Source: UMGS1387 sp045577475
GTDB taxonomy: Bacteria; Bacillota; Clostridia; Oscillospirales; CAG-382
Reading direction: 5' to 3'
Assembly (NCBI GenBank): GCA_045577475.1
Contig: JAZNIM010000084.1
Span: forward strand, 1-17,445
Length of the DNA stretch: 17,445 bases
Positions 7,283 through 14,855 of the stretch are shown here, piece after piece (within the stretch, counting starts at the first letter, position 1; each line of letters begins with the position of its first letter). The translations under genes were made by a program, and so were the position numbers. Under the pieces are notes generated by a model. The model saw only the letters and a program-made list of their open reading frames with translations, was not told the DNA's origin and made no database searches.

Positions 7283-8094
7283 TATAATGTGTCTGTTTTC
7301 ATTGAATGAAAGCTCATTCCGTGACTGAAGTCTTGTTTGTATTTTATGGGAGTTATCCCCATTATTGATTTGAAATTGCGGTTAAAGGTGCATTGTGAAT
7401 CAAATCCTGCCTCAAGATATACCTCGGTTATGCTGATTTTACCGTTCTGAAGCAATCTGCAGGCTTCTTTGATTCTGCATTCGTTAAGAACATCTCTGAA
7501 TGATGCACCGAATTCCTTATTTATAAGATGGGACAAATACCTTGTGTTGTATCCCAAAGCCATGGCAACATTCTTTTCATTAATGTGCTGTTTGTAATGG
7601 TTCTGAATATACTCATAAAAATTTCGGGCAAAATTACTGTTATTTTGGGGCAATTCCTGTATTATTTCGTTTTTTGAATAAATAGCGGCAATGCGGTATA
7701 ATACCGATTTGAAAAGAAAGTGGTCACTCTGATTTAAACAAAGCTCCTCAAACAGCTTTTCGGCATTGGGAATGACGGGATAGCGGAGAATTCCCGATCG
7801 TATTTCTTCTCGGATTTCCGAAAGATAGTCGGTGTTGAAAATTCCAATTGAAACGACAGAATAGTCGATGGTTCGGTAGGAATGAGCCTTGTCAGGCGGA
7901 ATAAGAACCAGTTCCCCTTTTACCGGATGATATACCGATTTGTCTATTACAACTTCGATTTCTCCGTCATGTACATAAAGAATCTCGTAACTTGTATGAA
8001 AGTGAAGCGGAAAATTGAAATTTTCTGTGCCGTCTCTGTTGATGTAAGTTTTGGAAAGGGATGCACTTGAGCGAGATAATTCATAATAAGCCAT
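7282..8094 (-). CDS. AraC-family transcriptional regulator with cupin sensor
   Basis: The 270-residue protein has an N-terminal cupin-type arabinose-binding domain (about 20-100) with H31-F-H33 in FPLHFHTSYE and the second-strand motif PPDKAHSY. The C-terminal AraC/XylS domain with two helix-turn-helix units (about 165-260) includes NVAMALGYNTRYLSHLINKE and ITEVYLEAGFDSQCTFNRNF, then GITPIKYK. Such proteins usually sense a sugar and activate neighbouring catabolic genes. It is transcribed divergently from the ThuA-like gene, with only 115 nt between the start codons, so that operon is its likely target, perhaps with the isomerase/SDR operon further right. The start at 8094 has AGAGG 5 nt upstream. 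Confidence 0.92.
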   Translation of the reverse strand: MAYYELSRSSASLSKTYINRDGTENFNFPLHFHTSYEILYVHDGEIEVVIDKSVYHPVKGELVLIPPDKAHSYRTIDYSVVSIGIFNTDYLSEIREEIRSGILRYPVIPNAEKLFEELCLNQSDHFLFKSVLYRIAAIYSKNEIIQELPQNNSNFARNFYEYIQNHYKQHINEKNVAMALGYNTRYLSHLINKEFGASFRDVLNECRIKEACRLLQNGKISITEVYLEAGFDSQCTFNRNFKSIMGITPIKYKQDFSHGMSFHSMKTDTL

Positions 8095-8133
8095 AAAAAC
8101 CTCTTATATAAAAAATCTGAACTTATGACTTAA

Positions 8134-8162
8134 ATTATACCATGTATGCTTTGTTTTTGCAA
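8134..8162 (-). promoter_or_regulatory. Promoter of the AraC-type regulator gene
   Basis: On the minus strand TTGCAA (8162-8157), a 17-nt spacer and a perfect TATAAT (8139-8134) sit about 40 nt before the ATG. It overlaps the divergent ThuA promoter, so the two genes can share operator sites. Confidence 0.85.
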
Positions 8163-8179
8163 CTACTATGTGATAAAAT
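8151..8179 (+). promoter_or_regulatory. Candidate promoter of the ThuA-like operon
   Basis: TTGTTT (8151-8156), 17 nt, then TGA-TAAAAT (8171-8179) gives a weak -35 with an extended -10. A weak -35 fits an activator-dependent promoter. It overlaps the regulator promoter head to head. Confidence 0.5.
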
Positions 8180-8209
8180 GAAATAAAAAAAGCAAAAAAG
8201 GAGGATATT

Positions 8210-8935
8210 ATGAAAAAGGCATTGATATTCTGGGGCGGCTGGGACGGTCATGAACCGCAGCTCGTTGCAAACCGTTTTTGCCGTTTGCTTGAGAAAAACG
8301 GATTTTCTCAGGTGGATGTTTTTGACAATCTCGACTGCCTTGCAGACAAGGAAAAGCTTTTACAATATGATTTGATTGTTCCTGTGGTTACGGGAAGCGA
8401 ACTGCCTGCAGAATATGCGGAAAGTGTGTGCTATGCTGTATCCAGAGGTGTCGGAATAGCAGGATGTCACGGTGGTATGTGTGATGCTTTTCGTGAATCC
8501 ACAAGATGGCAGTTTATGACGGGAGGACAATGGGTGAGTCATCCCGGTGGAGCTGACGTGACATATAAAGTCAACATACATCACGGTTCTTCCTCCATCA
8601 CGGAAGGACTTGATGATTTCGAGGTTACTTCTGAGCATTACTATTTGCATGTAGACCCGTCAATAGAAGTTCTTGCAACTACTCGTTTTCCTTTGGTTAA
8701 CTACTATCATGCGGCAAATAAGCCTGTTGATATGCCTGTTGCGTGGACTAAATATTGGGGTGACGGCAGAGTGTTTTATTGCTCTTTAGGTCATCATGAC
8801 GATGTATTTGACCTGTTCCCTACAGCGCAGATTCTGATGGAACGTGGAATGCTGTGGGCGGCTGAAGGTAAAGCGTATGCAGAGAAAAATGGTCTTGATG
8901 CGTCAAGATTTGATAATAATGCAAAAATGTATTGA
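8210..8935 (+). CDS. ThuA-like domain protein
   Basis: The 241-residue protein is a ThuA family member with a class I glutamine-amidotransferase-like fold. Recognisable segments are FWGGWDGHEP (7-16), AGCHGG (84-89), GGQWVSHPGG (105-114), EHYYLHVDP (142-150) and the C-terminal GHHDDVF (194-200). In rhizobia ThuA acts together with the Gfo/Idh dehydrogenase ThuB in using trehalose and related disaccharides through 3-keto derivatives; the exact reaction of ThuA proteins in other organisms is not settled. Here a Gfo/Idh/MocA gene follows after 17 nt, repeating the ThuA-ThuB pairing. The ATG has a strong AGGAGG upstream. Cytosolic, with no signal peptide. Confidence 0.9.
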   Translation: MKKALIFWGGWDGHEPQLVANRFCRLLEKNGFSQVDVFDNLDCLADKEKLLQYDLIVPVVTGSELPAEYAESVCYAVSRGVGIAGCHGGMCDAFRESTRWQFMTGGQWVSHPGGADVTYKVNIHHGSSSITEGLDDFEVTSEHYYLHVDPSIEVLATTRFPLVNYYHAANKPVDMPVAWTKYWGDGRVFYCSLGHHDDVFDLFPTAQILMERGMLWAAEGKAYAEKNGLDASRFDNNAKMY

Positions 8936-8952
8936 TTGAAAGGAGAATTGTT

Positions 8953-10056
8953 GTGTTAAAGGTAGGTATGGTTGGTGTAGGCTGTATAAGCGGCATATAC
9001 CTTAAAAATTTCAAGGAAGTGTTCAAGGATGTAGAATTGGTTGCAGTATGCGACCTTATTCGTGAACGTGCCGAAAAAGCCCGGAAGGAATATAATATTC
9101 CCAAACTTTACGACACTATGGAAGAATTGTTTGCAGACCCTGAAATCGATATTGTGCTTAACCTGACACGTCCTTATCAGCATTATGAGGTGTCAAAGGC
9201 GGCACTTCTTGCCGGCAAGCACGTGTACTCAGAAAAGCCCCTTGGTGCAGACTGGGAAGAAGGTACACAGCTTGTTAATCTTGCTATTGAAAAGGGTCTT
9301 TGGATAGGCGGTGCACCTGATACATTTATGGGCGCAGGTATACAGACCTGCAGAAAACTCATCGATGAAGGACTTTTAGGAGAAGTCATCGGCGGCAGAT
9401 GTGTTATGGGCTCTCACGGCGTAGAATCATGGCATCCCGATCCTGATTTTTATTATCAGAGAGGCGGCGGACCGCTGCTTGATATGGGACCATATTATAT
9501 CACAGCACTTATTAACCTTCTCGGCGGTGTAAAAAAGGTGTATGCTACGTCAAGAACAACCTTCGGCGAACGTCTGATTACAGCAGAGCCTCATGTGGGT
9601 GAAATTATAAAGGTAAATGTGCCTACTCACTATGAAATACTTATGACTTTTGAGAATGATATTACGATTTCATTCCTGGCAAGCTTTGATGTTTATGATA
9701 CTAAACAGGCAAATATTCAACTTTACGGAACAAAGGGCAATCTTTATGTTCCCGACCCCAACTGCTTCGGAAGTCAGAAGGGTATGCGTTTCCTTGACGG
9801 AAAAACGGGTGAAGAACGTGAACTTCCGCTGGAATTTGACTACGCCGATAACTCACGTTGCCTTGGTCTTGATGACCTTGCGGCGGCAATTGAGCAGGGA
9901 CGTCCTCCCAGAGTTTCTTATAAACAGACATATCATGTGCTTGAAGTAATGGCAGGAGCTATGAAGAGTGCGGAAACGGGCGAACCTTATGTACTTACAA
10001 CAAAGTTTGAACGTGAAGCTCCCATGGATGCAACAAAAGCTCACGGTTATCTTTAA
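8953..10056 (+). CDS. Gfo/Idh/MocA family oxidoreductase
   Basis: This 367-residue NAD(P)-dependent sugar oxidoreductase begins with a Rossmann fold (VGMVGVGCIS, 4-13) and the domain signature E94-K-P-L97, whose Lys is the usual catalytic residue. The C-terminal domain holds GGGPLLDMGPYY (171-182), where the frequent His of the D-x-G-x-H motif is Tyr181; this variant is common in one subfamily. Enzymes of this type oxidise or reduce sugar hydroxyls, often at C3. The start is GTG at 8953 with AGGAG 7 nt upstream; the frame extends to a TTG at 8932 that overlaps the ThuA stop, which is less likely. Co-transcription with the ThuA-like gene suggests a shared ketosugar pathway. A terminator follows immediately. 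Confidence 0.92.
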   Translation: MLKVGMVGVGCISGIYLKNFKEVFKDVELVAVCDLIRERAEKARKEYNIPKLYDTMEELFADPEIDIVLNLTRPYQHYEVSKAALLAGKHVYSEKPLGADWEEGTQLVNLAIEKGLWIGGAPDTFMGAGIQTCRKLIDEGLLGEVIGGRCVMGSHGVESWHPDPDFYYQRGGGPLLDMGPYYITALINLLGGVKKVYATSRTTFGERLITAEPHVGEIIKVNVPTHYEILMTFENDITISFLASFDVYDTKQANIQLYGTKGNLYVPDPNCFGSQKGMRFLDGKTGEERELPLEFDYADNSRCLGLDDLAAAIEQGRPPRVSYKQTYHVLEVMAGAMKSAETGEPYVLTTKFEREAPMDATKAHGYL

Positions 10057-10073
10057 TTTTCATAAATAATGAA

Positions 10074-10098
10074 GCCCCGACATGTGTCGGGGCATTTT
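10074..10098 (+). terminator. Terminator of the ThuA/Gfo-Idh operon
   Basis: GCCCCGACA and TGTCGGGGC form a perfect 9-bp stem with a tiny loop, followed by ATTTTCT. It lies 17 nt after the oxidoreductase stop codon. Confidence 0.88.
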
Positions 10099-10102
10099 CT
10101 AT

Positions 10103-10137
10103 AAAAAAGATCCGTGAGTCGTTGATTGACTCACGGA
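10103..10137 (-). terminator. Terminator of the isomerase/SDR operon
   Basis: TCCGTGAGTC (10111-10120) pairs with GACTCACGGA (10128-10137) in a perfect 10-bp stem. On the minus strand it is followed by CTTTTTT. It lies 26 nt after the SDR stop codon, back to back with the rightward terminator. Confidence 0.9.
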
Positions 10138-10163
10138 CGGATAATCTGTGAACACAGAGAATG

Positions 10164-11030
10164 TTAGACTCCTGAGTATGCTGCGAAACCGCCGTCAACG
10201 GGAATAACAACGCCGTTTACAAAACGTGAAGCGTCTTCGTTGAGGAGGAACTGAAGTGCGCCGTCAAGGTCTTCGGGAACGCCGAAACGACCCATGGGTG
10301 TGTGTGCAAGAATCTTTTCAGCACGGGCAGAAGGTGTTCCGTCGGGATTGAAAAGAAGCGCTCTGTTCTGATTTGTGCAGAAGAATCCGGGAGCGATGGC
10401 GTTAACTCTGATGCCAACCTTGGAGAAGTGAACTGCAAGCCACTGTGTAAAGTTGGAAACTGCTGCCTTTGCACCGCTGTATGCAGGAATTCTTGTGAGA
10501 GGACGGAATGCGTTCATTGATGAAACGTTGATGATGCTGGTTCCTGTCTTCTTAGCCATGTCCTTGGCAAATACCTGTGTGGGAATAAGCGTGCCGAGGA
10601 AATTGAGGTTGAATACAAAGGAAATTCCATCGGGATCAAGGTCGAAAAACGTCTTGATGCCTGTTTCTTCCGCAATGTTTTCAAGGTCTGCTTCTTCAAG
10701 ATAGTCCTTGGAGGTTGAACCCTTGGGGTTGTTTCCGCCTGCACCGTTAATGAGAATGTCGCAGGAGCCGAGCTTTGCGTCAATCTCAGCTTTTGCTTCT
10801 TCCATGCAAGCCTTGTCAAGTACGTTTGCTTTTACTGCGATTGCAACGCCGCCGTCAGCTACGATTTCGTCAGCAACCTTCTGAGCTGCTTCTACGTTGA
10901 GGTCGAGTACGGCAACCTTTGCGTTGCACGCTGCTGCTGTCTTTGCAAAGCCGGAGCAAAGTACTCCGCCTGCACCTGTTACTACTACTACTTTGCCTTC
11001 AAGGTCAAGGCTGAAAGGTAAATTTTTCAT
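10164..11030 (-). CDS. SDR oxidoreductase, D-mannonate (fructuronate) oxidoreductase type
   Basis: This 288-residue classical short-chain dehydrogenase has the cofactor motif TGAGGVLCSG (18-27), NGAG (95-98), the catalytic serine region NVSS (168-171) and Y184xxxK188. The pattern resembles the SDR-type D-mannonate oxidoreductases such as B. subtilis YjmF, including the opening LPFSLDLEGKVVVVTGAGG and an insert around 100-130. That enzyme interconverts fructuronate and mannonate in hexuronate catabolism. No uxuA or uxaC is present here, so the real substrate may be another ketosugar. The start at 11030 has AAGAGA 8 nt upstream. It follows the TIM-barrel gene by 39 nt and is the last gene of that operon. 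Confidence 0.87.
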   Translation of the reverse strand: MKNLPFSLDLEGKVVVVTGAGGVLCSGFAKTAAACNAKVAVLDLNVEAAQKVADEIVADGGVAIAVKANVLDKACMEEAKAEIDAKLGSCDILINGAGGNNPKGSTSKDYLEEADLENIAEETGIKTFFDLDPDGISFVFNLNFLGTLIPTQVFAKDMAKKTGTSIINVSSMNAFRPLTRIPAYSGAKAAVSNFTQWLAVHFSKVGIRVNAIAPGFFCTNQNRALLFNPDGTPSARAEKILAHTPMGRFGVPEDLDGALQFLLNEDASRFVNGVVIPVDGGFAAYSGV

Positions 11031-11069
11031 AATAATTCTCTTTTCTTATATTAGTTGTTTGCGTGTGTG

Positions 11070-11888
11070 TTACCAATTTAATGACTTGAGGTAGTCGCGG
11101 CTCATTTTTGCTGCTTCAAGACAAGGAATGTCGTAGGTATTGTCCTGTTCAACGATTACGTATTTAGCACCGCTTTCAACAGCTGCTGCAAGGATTGCGG
11201 GGAAGTCCTGCTTACCGCTTCCTACGGGACGGAATTCAAACTTGCCTGTGTCTTCCATCTTTGCTGCATCTGTGCCGATAAGTGCGTACATGTTTTCGCT
11301 CTTTGAGCCTACAAAGTCCTTGAGGTGCACAACGGGGCATCTGCCTGCGTACTTCTTGATGTATTCTGCGGGAACTTCGCCGCCGATGTTAACCCAGCAG
11401 GTGTCAAGCTCTGTCTGAAGATTTACGGACGGAGTGTTGGAATACATATAATCAAGACCGTATTCGCCGCTTTCAAGCTTAACGAACTCAAAGTCGTGGT
11501 TGTGGTAAAGAAGAGTGATGCCGTTCTTGTGGCAGAGTGCGCCGAAAACATTCATGCAAGAAAGCACCATGTCAAAGCCGTCATTTCCGGGACGCATGCC
11601 GTCTGCAAGATAAGGTACAGCCATGTATTCACAACCGATTGTTTTGTAGGTATCGATTATGCCCTGGGGGTCTTTAAGCATTTCTGCAAAGGGGACGTGA
11701 GCACAAACAGCCTTGAGTCCTGCCTTGTCAAGCTCTGCGCGGAACTGTTCGCCTGTGAGGCCGAAAAGACCTGCGGGTTCTACGTAGTCGTAGCCAATGC
11801 TCTTAACTGCTGCGAGTGTTTCGGGAACGCTCTTTTCCATTTCGCTTCTTACTGTGTAAAGCTGAAGTCCTACGGGTAATGTTTTCAT
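11070..11888 (-). CDS. Sugar phosphate isomerase/epimerase-like TIM-barrel protein
   Basis: This 272-residue xylose-isomerase-like TIM barrel (AP endonuclease 2 fold) has the family segments GLQLYTVR (7-14), YHNHDFEF (128-135), ELDTCWVNIGG (160-170), VHLKDF (187-192), VGSGKQDFP (222-230) and VIVEQD (244-249). The acidic and histidine residues in them are the likely metal ligands. Members epimerise or isomerise sugars, act as inosose dehydratases, or cleave 3-keto-glycosides, so the substrate cannot be named from sequence alone. It is the first gene of a two-gene operon with the SDR. The ATG at 11888 has AGGAGA about 8 nt upstream. Cytosolic. Confidence 0.9.
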   Translation of the reverse strand: MKTLPVGLQLYTVRSEMEKSVPETLAAVKSIGYDYVEPAGLFGLTGEQFRAELDKAGLKAVCAHVPFAEMLKDPQGIIDTYKTIGCEYMAVPYLADGMRPGNDGFDMVLSCMNVFGALCHKNGITLLYHNHDFEFVKLESGEYGLDYMYSNTPSVNLQTELDTCWVNIGGEVPAEYIKKYAGRCPVVHLKDFVGSKSENMYALIGTDAAKMEDTGKFEFRPVGSGKQDFPAILAAAVESGAKYVIVEQDNTYDIPCLEAAKMSRDYLKSLNW

Positions 11889-11942
11889 AATAATTCTCCT
11901 GTTCTTGCCCTGGATAGGGACGTTTATTTTTTCCTAATTCTA

Positions 11943-11951
11943 AGTATAGCA
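11943..11951 (-). promoter_or_regulatory. Extended -10 promoter of the isomerase/SDR operon
   Basis: On the minus strand TGC-TATACT (11951-11943) is a good extended -10 element, about 55 nt before the first ATG. No clear -35 is seen, which would suit activator control. Confidence 0.5.
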
Positions 11952-12083
11952 CGTTTATTCTGAAAAGTTTTAATTCTTCGTAAACTTTGCAAAAAACATT
12001 GTATAAATGTGTTTGAATATTAACAAACTTCTTATATTTATAACAGTTGTTTGTGTCGAAACGGTAAACATTCCGTTCTATGC

Positions 12084-12112
12084 TTGATTTATTCATGCTA
12101 TATATATATAAT
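12084..12112 (+). promoter_or_regulatory. Promoter of the G5/M23 gene
   Basis: TTGATT (12084-12089), 17 nt, then a perfect TATAAT (12107-12112) inside a TA-repeat run. The start codon is about 60 nt downstream. The rest of the divergent intergenic region (11889-12174) holds no other feature that I can support. Confidence 0.65.
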
Positions 12113-12174
12113 GTAACTTGAATATATATACAATCGAAGTATTGTGCCTACTTGTGCGGAAAGGAGGAAATGAC

Positions 12175-13992
12175 TTGTCCGAAAGCTTTAACGATAAAAA
12201 GCGGGCAGATTACAACACAGAAACGAGAACGGATGTTCTTGAAACAAGCTTTGGCGAAAATGTTTCACGTGAAACATTGGTGTCATCGAAGGAAAACAAA
12301 GACAACAGTGTAAAGAAAATGTATAGAGCTTTCCGAAATAATGGTTTGTCGACGGTTGAAAGCTTGTATAATGCGCTGTATATGCGATGCTGGGAAAATT
12401 ATTGTTCCTCGGGCGTGGGTGTAAGAAAAAAATATGAAAATGTCTATAAACATCCAACTGCTTGGTTTGGCAATGCAACAACCATGTGGAAGCATAATAG
12501 ATGGACCTTTGCGCTGAAGCTGCTTGAAATACCTCCAACGGTATATCGAGGGTGGAGTAAGTTTGCAAATTGTCTGAAAAAGATGGGTTTGGGGCTGCTA
12601 AAGGGCGCAGAAGGGGGCGGCTCGTTGCGAAAGAGTGCAGCGATGCTTGTTTCTGCGGCACTTTTATGCAGCGTGGCAACAATCGGGATGGTTTGGTGGA
12701 ATGATTTGTCTCGGAATTTCGTGAATGTCCCGGTTTTGCAACTTTATGTAAACGGAAAATACGCAGGGAATGTTCGTTCGGTTAAAGAGGTAAAGGATGC
12801 AAAGGATAGGGTTGAATCCTCGGTTTCTGTAAGTCTTGGCATACCCTATGTTATTGACTGCGATGTAGAGTATAGCGCTGTCAGGGACAAAGAAACGGCT
12901 ATGCTTACTGAGGCGGGTCTGAGTAAGCTGTTTCACGAAGCTGCACACGATGAAATGGTAGCAGGGTATTGCTTGTATAAGGGTGATTTGCCTGTGTGCG
13001 CCGTTGAAGACAAGCAGCTTCTTGAATCGTGCATAGAAGAAAGTATTCACCGCAAATTTCCCCAGCTTGTTGCAGAGGACAATGTGCGGAATATCGGATA
13101 TAAGGATTTTGTTATTCATCAGGGTAATTATCCTGAAGATTTGTTTGTAGATGAATCATCGCTGCGGATGTTGCTGTCTTTGCCTGAAAAAATAACGGAT
13201 GAGGAACATACAACGACCGGTAATGCGGAATTGACACTTGATAAAACACTGATTACGGGCGGCAATTCAGTCGGTACCTCCAGCGACGTTGCTAACAGTA
13301 CGGGGAATCTTGACAGCTTTTCTGTGACGATGGAAACGGTTATAACAAAAACAGAGGTTGTAGAAGAGGTAATTCCCTACTCTACCGAGTATGTTTATGA
13401 TGATGTTCTTCCCGAAGGCTTAACAACTCCGATAAGTTCAGGTAAAAACGGATTGCGGACGGCAACGTATTCTGTTGATTACACCGATGGAAAAGAAACT
13501 TCTCGGCGGCTTCTCAGCGAAATTGTGCATACAGAACCCGTTAATGCGGTACGAAAAATGGGCACACGACCGCTTACAGAGGAGGAAAAAAAGTACAAGT
13601 CTACAGGAACATATATATATCCCAGCCCCGGCAGCATAACAAGTACTTATGGCTGGCGTGTGCTTGGCGGCAATAACGAATTCCACAAAGGACTTGATAT
13701 GATGAGTAATAACGGACTTGACCTTGTGGCTTCGGACGGCGGAACTGTTATTCAGGCAAGTGATAAGAATAATGGGTATGGCTTATGTATTCTTATACAG
13801 CATGATGATGGAACAATCACCAGATATGCACATTGTGATGAGCTCTATGTTGCTGAAACGCAGAAGGTGAAGCAAGGACAGCTTATTGCCAAAATGGGTG
13901 CTACGGGTTACGTGACGGGTGTACATGTTCACTTTGAAATTATAAAGGATGGCATGACGGTCAACCCGATGGATTACTTGATACCAAGGTAA
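12175..13992 (+). CDS. Membrane-anchored G5-domain M23 metallopeptidase
   Basis: This is a predicted cell-wall hydrolase of 605 residues. A long cytosolic N-terminus (about 1-153, rich in Trp and Tyr) precedes one membrane segment (about 154-176). Outside are two related YVNGK / YKGDLP-type modules (about 188-212 and 265-295), a G5 domain (about 380-462) and a C-terminal M23 domain (about 478-605). Zinc and catalytic residues are complete: H504xxxD508, H553 in YAHC, and H584-V-H586. The start is TTG at 12175, with AAGGAGG 7 nt upstream; an ATG at 12170 has a closer site but is out of frame and soon stops. Codons 29-34 overlap a perfect parS site. Such enzymes cut peptide bridges in peptidoglycan during growth, division or sporulation. 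Confidence 0.9.
   Translation: MSESFNDKKRADYNTETRTDVLETSFGENVSRETLVSSKENKDNSVKKMYRAFRNNGLSTVESLYNALYMRCWENYCSSGVGVRKKYENVYKHPTAWFGNATTMWKHNRWTFALKLLEIPPTVYRGWSKFANCLKKMGLGLLKGAEGGGSLRKSAAMLVSAALLCSVATIGMVWWNDLSRNFVNVPVLQLYVNGKYAGNVRSVKEVKDAKDRVESSVSVSLGIPYVIDCDVEYSAVRDKETAMLTEAGLSKLFHEAAHDEMVAGYCLYKGDLPVCAVEDKQLLESCIEESIHRKFPQLVAEDNVRNIGYKDFVIHQGNYPEDLFVDESSLRMLLSLPEKITDEEHTTTGNAELTLDKTLITGGNSVGTSSDVANSTGNLDSFSVTMETVITKTEVVEEVIPYSTEYVYDDVLPEGLTTPISSGKNGLRTATYSVDYTDGKETSRRLLSEIVHTEPVNAVRKMGTRPLTEEEKKYKSTGTYIYPSPGSITSTYGWRVLGGNNEFHKGLDMMSNNGLDLVASDGGTVIQASDKNNGYGLCILIQHDDGTITRYAHCDELYVAETQKVKQGQLIAKMGATGYVTGVHVHFEIIKDGMTVNPMDYLIPR
12261..12276. promoter_or_regulatory. parS centromere site (ParB/Spo0J binding)
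   Basis: TGTTTCACGTGAAACA is a perfect 16-bp palindrome identical to the bacterial parS consensus. It lies inside the G5/M23 gene and is read in frame as Val-Ser-Arg-Glu-Thr. ParB family proteins load here as CTP-dependent clamps and recruit SMC for chromosome segregation. A second identical copy lies 3068 bp to the right. Confidence 0.93.
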
Positions 13993-14016
13993 AATATATT
14001 TTTTGCATAAAATGCA

Positions 14017-14022
14017 TATAAT
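14017..14022 (+). promoter_or_regulatory. Possible -10 element for the lipoprotein-ruvAB unit
   Basis: A perfect TATAAT lies 25 nt upstream of the lipoprotein start, with only a weak AT-rich -35 region. It overlaps a small TGCAT/ATGCA inverted repeat. Transcription may also run through from the M23 gene, as no terminator separates them. Confidence 0.3.
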
Positions 14023-14047
14023 AGTTATATTGAAAGGAAAGATGATC

Positions 14048-14854
14048 ATGAATAAGAAAAGTGCATTAGCGATGATATTGGCGGGAATTACGGTAACGAC
14101 ATGTGTTGCGTGCTCTGATGCTGAGAAAAATCAGGGTGAAAACGTTGAAACAGAGGTGTCGATTGCAGATCCTCGCTTCAATTTGATTGAAAAAGAGTAT
14201 CCTGTTTCCTTTAAAGATGGGGAAACAGAGACTGTATATGTTGAGGGTGTTGTTCGCAAGCCTTCTCTTGTGTCTTTGGAAAGAGTTAATTCTAAAGTAT
14301 CTAAAAATATTAACTCTGTTCTTTCAAATGCGTATGACAGAAATTCTTCCGGTGCAAATGCGCTCATGGATGAGGTTATTCAAGCATTCAAGGATGAAAA
14401 CTTTACAGCTGAAAGCGGAGGACTTCCCTGGAGCTTTACAACTGACTATGATGTGATGAGAAATGATGGTAAGGTTGTCACAATTAAAGAGGTTATTGAA
14501 TATGTTGTGTCAAATAAAACTGTTACTAACACCTATTATTATAATTTTGACGTAAATGACGGCTCCCAGATAGTGAATGTTTTCTTTGTTGAAGGTGACG
14601 ACGACGAGAGAGATGCGATTGACCTGATAGTTTTTGAAAAACTTAAAGAAAAGTACGGCGATGACAGCATTAATTATGACAATGTTTATTCATCTTTTGT
14701 AGAAGTTGCAACTGACAGTTGGTATTTTACTGAGGACGGCGTTAATTTGTTTTTCAATCGCTACGAGGTTGCGCCTGAATCTGAGGTTGATTTTGAAATT
14801 GAACTTACAAAGGATGAACTTCCTGAGTTTGCACAGGAATATTTCTTAGACTGA
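14048..14854 (+). CDS. Putative lipoprotein with DUF3298/RsiV-like domain
   Basis: The 268-residue product starts with a signal peptide (MNKKSALAMILAGITVTTCVAC). The Cys before SDAEKN is the likely lipidation site, though the residue at -3 is Cys rather than the usual Leu. The mature part, after an acidic linker, looks like the DUF4163/DUF3298 module also found in the anti-sigma factor RsiV. The clearest marker is the late segment SWYFTEDGVNLFFNRYEVAP, close to the family pattern W-x-x-T-x-x-G-x-x-x-x-F-x-x-Y-x-x-A-P. There is no membrane segment and no anti-sigma N-terminus, so no sigma partner is implied. ATG 14048 is preferred to ATG 14042 because AAGGA is about 9 nt upstream. The gene ends 1 nt before ruvA, which suggests translational coupling. 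Function unknown. Confidence 0.8.
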   Translation: MNKKSALAMILAGITVTTCVACSDAEKNQGENVETEVSIADPRFNLIEKEYPVSFKDGETETVYVEGVVRKPSLVSLERVNSKVSKNINSVLSNAYDRNSSGANALMDEVIQAFKDENFTAESGGLPWSFTTDYDVMRNDGKVVTIKEVIEYVVSNKTVTNTYYYNFDVNDGSQIVNVFFVEGDDDERDAIDLIVFEKLKEKYGDDSINYDNVYSSFVEVATDSWYFTEDGVNLFFNRYEVAPESEVDFEIELTKDELPEFAQEYFLD

Positions 14855-14855
14855 T

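Noticed and set aside
12054..12076. Possible catabolite repression (cre) site in the intergenic region left of the M23 gene
   Set aside because: The central CG and outer bases do not fit the cre consensus on either strand.
12097..12130. TA dinucleotide runs near 12099-12112 and 12122-12130
   Set aside because: They are short and explained by the -10 element and AT-rich leader; no repeat array or origin is supported.
12188..13119. Leftward open frames opposite the M23 gene
   Set aside because: The rightward frame carries membrane, G5 and M23 signatures; the leftward frames carry none. Some translate the parS palindrome as MFHVKH, a known artefact.
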